From a virus: a stretch of DNA of 64,000 bases. The stretch lies in the IMG/VR virus record IMGVR_UViG_3300040801_000976, positions 1-64,000 of that record, one strand, 5' to 3'. The notes under the pieces are model-generated. The model did no database searches and was not told where the DNA came from. It worked only from the letters and a program-made list of their open reading frames with translations. Made by a program: the position numbers and the translations under genes. Of this stretch, positions 42,301-49,988 are shown piece by piece (the stretch's first letter is position 1; every line of letters starts with the position of its first letter).

Positions 42301-44256
42301 AGTAACTTGTCAGATAACGGTAATACTGTTATTATTGACTTACGTGGTACGGGCCTAACGTCTGTGGATCTTAGTAATGTTACTATAAACGATATCTTTA
42401 ACGCCAGTAACTCCGATTTGGAGACTATTACGGGAATGTCTATTGCTGTAAACTCCGTGATGGATATGGATGTGGATATTAGTAACGCTAATCTACAAGG
42501 GAGTTTATCCATCGAATTACAATCTGGTTACCTAAATTTATCAGGTAATTCCGGTCTAACTGCTTTGGTAGATACTAATGTTACAGCAAAAACTTTAGTA
42601 CCGAATCTATCCAACACCTCGATATCAGACATTAATTTTCCAAATGCTTACCTTGTAGGAGATTGTTTGTTTGAGACAATGGACATAGATTCTATAAGTG
42701 TGCAAGGTATTTCTGATGACCCAGGAATTAGTACTAGTATATCTTTTAGAGACGGACTAACTTCTGTCGCAGGTAATAATAATATACTATCCACGCTAGA
42801 CGGTGAGGCGTATGCAGGATCAACAGTTGATTTTACTAATTCTCTATATGGATATGATTCTACATCTGGCGGAGTAGATGGCAAGACGGCGTATAATAAT
42901 CTGGTTGCTGCTTCCGTAGTTATAGTGGGATTATACCAAACATTCAAATTTACTACTACTTATAACGGTAATATTGCACCATTCATATCGTTTGTTGTCG
43001 GGTCACCAAGTGTTGTATGGATGGTGGATGGTAACTCTTACACGGGCAGTAATCCATCATTACCGATAACGGGAGTCAGTACAGATGTATTCTTTACGAT
43101 AAAGTCTAGTGAACCAATAAATAGCCTGAGACTAAACGGCATGGGTTTAACAGCGTTTGAAAACCCTAACCTAATAATGACTGGTGAATTAAATATTAGT
43201 AATAATTCCTCACTGAGTAGTTTTTCTATAGGTCACGGTACCTCTGGACTAGACTTAAATGTCAGTTCGACAGCCATAACTACAGTAGGAGGACTGGCAT
43301 TCCCAAAAATAAAGAATAGGTTATTAGCCCAAACTTGCGCTTCTGTCACTACTTTATCGGCAATATCTCAAGATAATCCTATAGAACTTAGATTAACGGG
43401 AACGCAACTTGTATCAGCGGATTTATCAAATGTAGATTTCTATAGAATTGAATTAAAGAGTAATAGTTTACTAACTACTATAGCAAATATAACATCTACT
43501 TATGTAGGTCAGGTAATTGGAGATTTCTCCAATAATGATTTAACGGGTAATATTAGTTTCGCCAACCTTGATTGGAGTTATTTAAACCTAAATAATAATC
43601 CAAATCTCGGTATCTTTGGTGATTTAATATCTACCGCAGGTACTTTGGAATTAGCGAATACATCTAGACCGTCTACATTAAACTTGACTGCTTTTGTACT
43701 AAGTAATAACGGAACACTAAATATAAAAAACAATACATCTGTAACAAGTCTTACACTACCAGATACTAACAATTACTTTGCACTAGATGCATCTAATTGT
43801 TCAATAAGTACTATTAGTAGAGCTGTTAGTGGTACACCAAATATAACTAATTATCTGTTATTACCAAACAATGCGTTGGCAGCTTATCCTACTTTTAACA
43901 CGGCTAGTAATATACGTATGGACATTAGTGGTATTAGTACGATATCAGGTTCATTAGATATCAGTGGTAATTTATTCAAGACGTCGGTAAATATGTCTGG
44001 ACTAGGTGCCTTAACGGATTTGATAGTAACTAATTCTATATTCAGTGCTGGCACACTCATTGATCTTAGTGATAGTGTGCCTGTTGTAGACAATGTAAAT
44101 AAAATATTATATAATATGTCTCAGACAAATATATTTAATTGTACAATAGATATAAGTGGTACCAATCCAGCTCCGGACGCAACTTCCGGAGGATTCGACG
44201 GATTGGCTGCTGTAGTGGCTTTGGAGTCTAATGGTAATACAATAATAACATCATGA
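39310..44256 (+). CDS. 1648-residue leucine-rich-repeat adhesin
   Basis: Repeated short beta-turn units of the type 'L..LdLsnn.it.l', seen for example in 'LSVLDLSGNAITSVLNLE' and 'LESLTLDNTSIISLDLSS'. Four large modules end in a common closing motif 'DG.A..N.LE..GNTV' (residues about 320, 670, 1205 and 1640), with Ig-like segments before the second and third ('SWSTDKGHSGVGNPSFTNDG', 'VVWMVDGNSYTGSNPSLPI'). LRR proteins are rare as phage virion parts and are typical of bacterial surface adhesins. No signal peptide. Likely a receptor-binding fibre. Preceded by its own late promoter and ends in TGA overlapping the next start. Confidence 0.7.
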   Translation: MRSSNNKKFLFNSLPGKRSYGGIIFYTTRYGEFNPTAVTNDGTSVTWSVSGYEPQTTNTPSFTLGAGLKTVTLIPNTPESLIELDLSNQAILKGFSIRSAPNLENLYLNNNIDLTSVSVNIQGDVGVKVYLANSGILSFYNLGNLRGLDISNTPITSLSSLVSGTEGAFFKAQNVQSITNVDLSNYVVTELLNLQDSSIVNLTGLSFIDGDPDYLTEFRLKNSVLSTTLPPLSVTLALDLENTGIKDVTFLYLDTASTSGPYNTDYVSFKDNDLSSAEVNTILNKLTTENIENATIDVSGINSVLDGDAGGLDGWALVNSLEARGNTVLFNYNAASLYSGTTGNLRMTVYTTDTSDVRVNINGTYVQTISGGTVLSVEEGDFIEFIPERLNYFTGLYHNAGLDAGAIRGTLDISNTYINEVVLPEPLPNLNSVNLSSQSTQQLIFTSDLGAMYNISADTAGRVSAIMTISNASRLNNIDFGEVPTQIDFLNIPNLQSITNLHLFNSLVMTDVPLSAGLTVTSGTDIDFSINNSLLSSLDLSDVTLNSLELSDNLSLSTLVVPSGTYNVDIDNCEALVSADFSGVQVVSLFRFTDGTAPSLTLPSVIADASEIHLENNSFSPAAVNNYLQQLDATGISSGTIYLNGTNDVADTVSGGIDGILYKENLESRGNTVYCDVAPETLSFTTVKNGEVLLDITPSVSWSTDKGHSGVGNPSFTNDGTATVITLNVVDLEDILSLQFANQGLVGSVDLSGLTNLSVLDLSGNAITSVLNLETTSLESLTLDNTSIISLDLSSCSNSVEPVTLISLVDIPSLTSLQLFSGAVQEVQDLSIQDTGINSIDLSFVDIVLRVSITGGSVTSITELTASAMIESCEVDSTSITSLNLNGLTSDYIKITNNDTLSSVTGFPSGVRMIDGLDIYNNNLTSVLDLNNVQISDHVDFSNNTLLTGITNLRGYLTTSPISINGDNCSSLTTLNLVDVTLTGTLSLQNTTSLTTLSNLSDNGNTVIIDLRGTGLTSVDLSNVTINDIFNASNSDLETITGMSIAVNSVMDMDVDISNANLQGSLSIELQSGYLNLSGNSGLTALVDTNVTAKTLVPNLSNTSISDINFPNAYLVGDCLFETMDIDSISVQGISDDPGISTSISFRDGLTSVAGNNNILSTLDGEAYAGSTVDFTNSLYGYDSTSGGVDGKTAYNNLVAASVVIVGLYQTFKFTTTYNGNIAPFISFVVGSPSVVWMVDGNSYTGSNPSLPITGVSTDVFFTIKSSEPINSLRLNGMGLTAFENPNLIMTGELNISNNSSLSSFSIGHGTSGLDLNVSSTAITTVGGLAFPKIKNRLLAQTCASVTTLSAISQDNPIELRLTGTQLVSADLSNVDFYRIELKSNSLLTTIANITSTYVGQVIGDFSNNDLTGNISFANLDWSYLNLNNNPNLGIFGDLISTAGTLELANTSRPSTLNLTAFVLSNNGTLNIKNNTSVTSLTLPDTNNYFALDASNCSISTISRAVSGTPNITNYLLLPNNALAAYPTFNTASNIRMDISGISTISGSLDISGNLFKTSVNMSGLGALTDLIVTNSIFSAGTLIDLSDSVPVVDNVNKILYNMSQTNIFNCTIDISGTNPAPDATSGGFDGLAAVVALESNGNTIITS

Positions 44257-46439
44257 GTTTAATAAAAATAGATAGTAATATAAACTTTCTTGAAATTACG
44301 TATCCGGACGGTAGAAAAGAGTATTTTAATTATTTCCTAACAAAGAGGTTATTGTATGACGACGTAGATGATATGGTTATACTCGTTATGGCGGATGGTA
44401 ATACTAAAGAATTATATTATAAAAAAATAACAATACCGCTATATGACGATATACCGTTTTCTACAGGAACGGCCCTACTATCTTACCTAGCTTCGTTATA
44501 CGGCTTTGAGTTAGATGAAGGACAAACGTCAATAGAACTACAGAATGTATTTTCTAGTAAGATTGTGGAGAAGGATGGTCTTTATTACTATCCCGACTTA
44601 TCTGGAAATGGTAATGATATACAGATTAAAAATACCCAAATAGCCACCCTTGACGGAAATGTTTACCTAAAATCTGATTACAACCTAACCCTAAGAGGGA
44701 TTACAGTAGAAGAATTTATAGGCACTTCAACACCAACTATTGATGGTTTTAATATAACTTTTACAGCCGGAACAGCTATCTATATGAAGCTTTCTAATGG
44801 TGCTGAGTATTGGTTTCAGGCAAGTAATGGTATAAAGGTTTACGATTTGAATGGTATTACACCTGACTTTATAGTTGCGCAAGATGTACTTTCCACCCCA
44901 CCAACCCAAATAGGTAGCGATTGGGGCTTTGAGGACAGAACTACTTATGGAAACGATTTAACAATAAAAAATACACAGGTAGCTAAATTTAACGGTATAG
45001 CATTCATAACAGGTAACTTTACAGGTTACACTATTTCATCACAAGAAGGTACGGCAACAGCCACAAAAACTAATGACAGCAGAATTGATGTAACATCAGG
45101 ATTGATTTATTCAATAACAATAACCAACGGAACGTTCACGCTAACTTGGTATGCTCAGGAGAGTGATTTTGGAGAGCTATATTTTGCTGATGATTTAGGT
45201 AACACTTTGATTGCTCAATTAGATACCGCAAATTTAGAAGATATTTGGTCTGAGGTTTCAAGTTTGCCATATCCTGCTTTATCTGCAAAAGGGTATTCAA
45301 AATATTTAATTTGCAAAACAGCTGGTACAACAGCACATTTAGCAGAACCTGATAAAAGTAATTTAGGTAGTGAATTAGTTGTTAATGGGATGTTTGATAC
45401 TGACAGTAATTGGATAAAAGACGCTGGATGGTCGATTTCAGGCGGTGTTGCTAGTTGTGATGGAACTAATAGTGCTGCTATTAAACAAGTAATACCTGAA
45501 TTATTAGGTAGTAATTATAAACTTACATTTGACATAACCCAATATGTTTCCGGGTCAATAACTGCTTATTTGCCTTTTGGTACTTTTAATCTTGGAAATT
45601 ATTCTGAAGACGGTACTTATACACTTATAGTTATAGTCGGTTCTCTTCCAACCTTAGATTTATATTTTAAGTCAAACTCATTTGTTGGCTCAATTGATAA
45701 TATCTCAGTAAAAGAAATTCAGCCTATTGATTTAACAGCTCAGGAAAATACTTGGGAGTTTAGTTTTAAACTTAATAACGGTTCAATTAATCATTTTGTA
45801 TCAATATTTACTGATAATATTGATTGGTTAAATGGTTTTGGTTGTTATCTTAATTTAAGAACTGTAAATGGTGCGTTTCAATTATCTGAAAGAAATGGTT
45901 CTGGGGTACTTTTTATAACTGATAATAATTATATTGATATTAACCAATATTATACATTAAAAATTATACGTTCTACATTAGGTGAATTTACTGCTTATAT
46001 AAAAGGTAATAAGTTTGGAAATGATTATGTTTTAGTTGATACAACTGGTGGTTATGGAACAAATCCCGTGATTGGAAACACACATACAACATCTAAATTT
46101 ATGGTTATAGATAATAACGCTGGTGATAAAGTTTCTAATATTAAATTTAATAATGAAAGTTATGATGTTAGTAATTTTGTTGATAATACAGGCTCTTATG
46201 GCGTTCAAAAAGTGATAGCAGCATCAGAATTATTAGATGCTAAAGGAAATGAATTAGAAATACCCGCAAACGTGGTAAGTAATTCAGGTAACACCTACGA
46301 TGGGTTGCAAGTAACAGGCAAAGAAACAGACGCTACTTATGGTGATATTTATGAAATTGAAAACTCAGTAAATGTTGAAATAACCAAGACAGCAAATAAG
46401 CAAATGGGATATGTTGAACGAATAAAAATTAAACAATAA
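44253..46439 (+). CDS. 728-residue fibre protein with LamG-like domain
   Basis: N-terminal beta region, then 'STPPTQIGSDWGFEDRTTYG' (residues about 213-232), which recurs in the gene at 46786-48696. A concanavalin-like lectin (LamG) domain lies at about 500-620 ('NTWEFSFKLNNGSINHFVSI', 'YIDINQYYTLKIIRSTLGEF'). The C-terminal 'SNSGNTYDGLQVTGKETDAT' closes with the same motif as its paralog. Start overlaps the LRR gene by four bases. Possible sugar-binding function. Confidence 0.65.
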   Translation: MSLIKIDSNINFLEITYPDGRKEYFNYFLTKRLLYDDVDDMVILVMADGNTKELYYKKITIPLYDDIPFSTGTALLSYLASLYGFELDEGQTSIELQNVFSSKIVEKDGLYYYPDLSGNGNDIQIKNTQIATLDGNVYLKSDYNLTLRGITVEEFIGTSTPTIDGFNITFTAGTAIYMKLSNGAEYWFQASNGIKVYDLNGITPDFIVAQDVLSTPPTQIGSDWGFEDRTTYGNDLTIKNTQVAKFNGIAFITGNFTGYTISSQEGTATATKTNDSRIDVTSGLIYSITITNGTFTLTWYAQESDFGELYFADDLGNTLIAQLDTANLEDIWSEVSSLPYPALSAKGYSKYLICKTAGTTAHLAEPDKSNLGSELVVNGMFDTDSNWIKDAGWSISGGVASCDGTNSAAIKQVIPELLGSNYKLTFDITQYVSGSITAYLPFGTFNLGNYSEDGTYTLIVIVGSLPTLDLYFKSNSFVGSIDNISVKEIQPIDLTAQENTWEFSFKLNNGSINHFVSIFTDNIDWLNGFGCYLNLRTVNGAFQLSERNGSGVLFITDNNYIDINQYYTLKIIRSTLGEFTAYIKGNKFGNDYVLVDTTGGYGTNPVIGNTHTTSKFMVIDNNAGDKVSNIKFNNESYDVSNFVDNTGSYGVQKVIAASELLDAKGNELEIPANVVSNSGNTYDGLQVTGKETDATYGDIYEIENSVNVEITKTANKQMGYVERIKIKQ

Positions 46440-46786
46440 TGCCGACAACTACGTACACACCGAAAGAGACATTTTTTTTCATAGCGACCCCGGCAATACT
46501 GGGTGCTGTGATACCTGAACAGATAAAATCTGAATTGGGATATGCGCAGGATTACACGCTAAGAGAAACAGCTCAAATAGTAAGGGAAATGGCGGACGGC
46601 AATTTTGCCGTATCAGTTCAATTATGCCCAAACCCTCTATTGCCTAACAAGTGCGTTAACGGATTTATAACCGAACAGGATTTTAACAAAGCCCTGCAAA
46701 ATTATCAAGCATTTGGAATAACCGAATTTTTAACGTTACAAGAGTTTAGGGAATTGGAATTTAAAGGAAACGAAATTTTAGAATAA
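46439..46786 (+). CDS. 115-residue protein between fibre genes
   Basis: MPTTTYTPKETFFFIATPAILGAVIPEQIKSELGYAQDYTLRETAQ with conserved-looking helices and 'CPNPLLPNKCVNGFITEQDFNKAL'. Coupled to both fibre genes by 1-base overlaps, so stoichiometry may be linked. No homology recognised. Could be a fibre assembly factor. Confidence 0.5.
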   Translation: MPTTTYTPKETFFFIATPAILGAVIPEQIKSELGYAQDYTLRETAQIVREMADGNFAVSVQLCPNPLLPNKCVNGFITEQDFNKALQNYQAFGITEFLTLQEFRELEFKGNEILE

Positions 46787-48696
46787 TGGATTTAACTTTA
46801 TATACAGATGCGACCGAAATATTAACAGAAGATTTATCTCCTGATTCAGTATATTATGGTGCAGAATCAAATAAGCCATTTGCAGCATTAACGTTGTCAA
46901 GTGAACTTGATGCAACTGATTTAGGTTATGTGTCCACTGATGATGCTAACAATCATCTTGCTGCATCTGCTTCTGGATGGGTTGGGCATATTATAAAATT
47001 AGTAACTACAAGTTCAAGCATTACGCAAATATCGGTTACAGCTAAAGGGTATGGTACAGGTGGTGGAACTTCTGATTGCGGATGGAGTATGCATATATGG
47101 AATTTTACAACTGAATCATTTAGCGCAAGTTTAGATTCACATACTACTACAAGTAAAGATACCTTAACGGCTAATATAACTACTAATTTATCTGACTATG
47201 TAGACGCAAGTGGTAATATTTATGTATTACTACAAGCAACAGTAGGTACAGAAGGTGCAGGAAGTGGCAGCTACTTGTATTATGCAGAAAGTACAATATC
47301 CTACCAACAAGATTTAGGTGAAACGGAATTATCAGGAGCAGCGCTAACAGCATTTTGGGCTACTCGATCAGATGCAGCTTTTCCGGCTTTATTGAAGTAC
47401 GGGTATGATGTTTATGCTGAGATAGGGGATTTAACTAATCAAAGTAAGTGGCAATACATTATTCTTACAGAGGGGAAGTCTAAGACCATTGATGTACCTA
47501 CAGGTTATCAGTATTCTCATACAGTACCCCCTCGCTCGGGATTTAGTAACACTGGTAATACATTATTACAGAAGGCTGGAAGCAATGAATTATATGAACA
47601 TTCTGAATCGTATAACCTACAGTGGTATTCCGAGAACTCTAGTAATCCAACTATAATTAACTGGAATACTCTTATGGATTACTTGAGTGGTTCAATTTAC
47701 GAAATAGACAAAACAGCCAATTATATAACTAGGTTTAAAACTGATGACCAGGACGTAGTATCCACTCCACCAACCCAAATAGGCAGCGATTGGGGGTTTG
47801 AAGATGCTACCAGTAATGGTAATGATTTATTGGTTAAAGATGTACAGGTGGGTTATTTTGATGGCATTGTTTCTACGGTTATTTTTGATGATTGGGAGTT
47901 TACTGTTGGCGATGAAATTATAATCAATATAAACCTTGGCGAGGTTGATGATACTCAATATTTTCTTGGAAGAAATGTTACTGGAGATGGCGGAGGTCTG
48001 CGTTATAATAGAAGTAATATATTATTTTTTGCAAACGTTTCTGCAAATAATGGGACTTGGGATTATTTAGCACCAAATAAAATAGTAGAACTTAGATTAG
48101 TTAGGAATACATCGACTGTTTTTGAATTATTTATCGATGGAAGTACATTAGGTGTTATATCATTAAGTGATTCAGTTATTTATTTTAATAGGATTAGTGA
48201 AAGATATGACGGGTACAATTTTAAAGGGTTAATTAGTAGTGTTAAATTAGGAAATGATATTTCATATAATTTCCGAACAGGCGGCGGTACAGAAATTTTT
48301 GACAATTCAGGCAACGGCAATCACGGCACTTTAACAGGAGCGAATTTAGAAAGTTTTTGGGGCACTAAAGTTTCGGGTATTGCAGATGCATTCATTGAAA
48401 ATGGTGGTAAGGTTTACGGAGAAACAGGTGATTTAACCAATAAATCAAAATGGCGATATGTTGTTGCACAGGATGATGGCACTTACTTAACACCAACCAT
48501 AACTGGATATGAAGTAATTGCTACGATTCCACCGGGAGTTATTTCAGATAGCGGTAATACTTTTGACGGATTGCAAGTAGCAGGTTTAGAAACAGGAGCT
48601 ACTTATGCAGATATTGATAATGTTATACCAGAAAATGTTTTGAAATTTGATTATGAAGATAATGTGTTTAAGAGTATGATTAGCTATAAAAAGTAA
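46786..48696 (+). CDS. 636-residue fibre protein, partial paralog of 44253-46439
   Basis: Segment 'STPPTQIGSDWGFEDATSNG' (about residues 325-344) is nearly identical at the DNA level to that of the upstream fibre (44885-44935 against 47757-47805). A LamG-like beta domain (about 365-490: 'FDDWEFTVGDEIIININLGE', 'VELRLVRNTSTVFELFIDGS') follows. It then has a two-part C-terminus with 'GNTFDGLQVAGLETGATYAD'. The shared block argues for module exchange. Confidence 0.65.
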   Translation: MDLTLYTDATEILTEDLSPDSVYYGAESNKPFAALTLSSELDATDLGYVSTDDANNHLAASASGWVGHIIKLVTTSSSITQISVTAKGYGTGGGTSDCGWSMHIWNFTTESFSASLDSHTTTSKDTLTANITTNLSDYVDASGNIYVLLQATVGTEGAGSGSYLYYAESTISYQQDLGETELSGAALTAFWATRSDAAFPALLKYGYDVYAEIGDLTNQSKWQYIILTEGKSKTIDVPTGYQYSHTVPPRSGFSNTGNTLLQKAGSNELYEHSESYNLQWYSENSSNPTIINWNTLMDYLSGSIYEIDKTANYITRFKTDDQDVVSTPPTQIGSDWGFEDATSNGNDLLVKDVQVGYFDGIVSTVIFDDWEFTVGDEIIININLGEVDDTQYFLGRNVTGDGGGLRYNRSNILFFANVSANNGTWDYLAPNKIVELRLVRNTSTVFELFIDGSTLGVISLSDSVIYFNRISERYDGYNFKGLISSVKLGNDISYNFRTGGGTEIFDNSGNGNHGTLTGANLESFWGTKVSGIADAFIENGGKVYGETGDLTNKSKWRYVVAQDDGTYLTPTITGYEVIATIPPGVISDSGNTFDGLQVAGLETGATYADIDNVIPENVLKFDYEDNVFKSMISYKK

Positions 48697-48741
48697 TGTA
48701 TTAAAATTATATATAGTGATATATTTCATTTTTAAAATATT

Positions 48742-48754
48742 TTTACTATAATAC
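48742..48754 (+). promoter_or_regulatory. Late promoter copy 4, TTTACTATAATAC
   Basis: Identical 13-mer, 44 bases before the scaffold gene. It separates the fibre genes from the scaffold-capsid block. Confidence 0.7.
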
Positions 48755-48797
48755 TGACGTAGAACATTTTTACAAATTTAATAAGTTTAATGGAAAA

Positions 48798-49958
48798 ATG
48801 GATATTGATGATATTTATGATGATCCTGTAGTAGAGGATCCAAAAAATGATACCACTGGGGATCCTAGTAAGGATACCGACGAAGATGGTGATCAAAAAC
48901 AAACCGATGGTAATTCCGTTACAGATAAAGATACATCTAATAGTAACGATGATGGTAAAGGAAGTACTGATAAAGTAGAATCAGACGCTGAGGATAAGGA
49001 CTCCGACAAACCAAAAGACGAGGAAGAGGAGGGTTCTGGTACTGAGGATTTATCGGGTACTGAACGTTACTTGTCGCGTTTTGGTATAGAAGCCGGTATG
49101 ATCGAGTTTGATAACGGTGAATCGAAACACTTTGACGAACTTGACGCAGAGAAACAAGAAGAGGTATTAGCTCAGTTACACTCCAGCAACGAAACTTCTA
49201 TAGAAGAGAAGTATGGTTTAGATGAGAAGGAGATAGGATTTATAAATTATTTAAGGGAGAATAAAACTTCTGTAGAAGAGTTTATACAAGATGCCGCTGC
49301 TCGTAGGGTACAGACAATACTTGCTCAACAACAAGTTGGTAACGAGGATTATGATAAGTTAGATGAAGATATGATCTTTACCGCTTTCTTAAAGAAAAAT
49401 AATCCTGAAGCAACTCCCGAAGAAATCGAGGAAGATCTTAAAAAAGCCAAAGAGTTAAAGGGTTATAAGACTACTGTAAACGGAATACGAGAACAATTTA
49501 AAAAAGATCAGAAAGCAGAAGTAGAGACTTTACGTACCAAAAGTTTACAAGATAGGCAAAAAGAACTTGAGGAAGAGAGAAAATTAGTTGTAAACAAAGT
49601 TTCCGAGCTAAACGATATAGACGGATTTCAGTTAGATGATAGTACTAAAAACTCGGTTCTTGACTTAATTCTGGAAGTAGACGAGGACGGAGACTCTAGA
49701 TTTCTTACAGAGGTTTTTAGTGACCCAGAAAAATTATTTCGTGCAGCATGGTGGTACCAGAATGGTTCCGACGTGATGAAGCAGCGAGAGGAATACTGGA
49801 AAAAAGAAAAGTCCGCCGCATATAAACGTGGGCAATCTACTAAAGAATCTAAGAAACAAAGTTTTAAGTCAAATGATTCTGATTTAAGCAATAAAGATAA
49901 AACCACACCGACACCAGGTAATTATGATAATACATATTCCCTGGATGATTTATATTAA
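48798..49958 (+). CDS. Scaffold-like acidic head protein
   Basis: 386 residues. The first 95 are strongly acidic and disordered (MDIDDIYDDPVVEDPKNDTTG). The rest is helical coiled coil (for example EEIEEDLKKAKELKGYKTTV and KSLQDRQKELEEERKLVVNK), with a basic C-terminus. An acidic, coiled, non-globular protein directly before the capsid gene is the usual profile of a scaffold. Alternative: minor head protein. A start 8 bases upstream is in another frame. Confidence 0.65.
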   Translation: MDIDDIYDDPVVEDPKNDTTGDPSKDTDEDGDQKQTDGNSVTDKDTSNSNDDGKGSTDKVESDAEDKDSDKPKDEEEEGSGTEDLSGTERYLSRFGIEAGMIEFDNGESKHFDELDAEKQEEVLAQLHSSNETSIEEKYGLDEKEIGFINYLRENKTSVEEFIQDAAARRVQTILAQQQVGNEDYDKLDEDMIFTAFLKKNNPEATPEEIEEDLKKAKELKGYKTTVNGIREQFKKDQKAEVETLRTKSLQDRQKELEEERKLVVNKVSELNDIDGFQLDDSTKNSVLDLILEVDEDGDSRFLTEVFSDPEKLFRAAWWYQNGSDVMKQREEYWKKEKSAAYKRGQSTKESKKQSFKSNDSDLSNKDKTTPTPGNYDNTYSLDDLY

Positions 49959-49988
49959 TATTAATATTTTAAATTTTATTTTTGAAAA

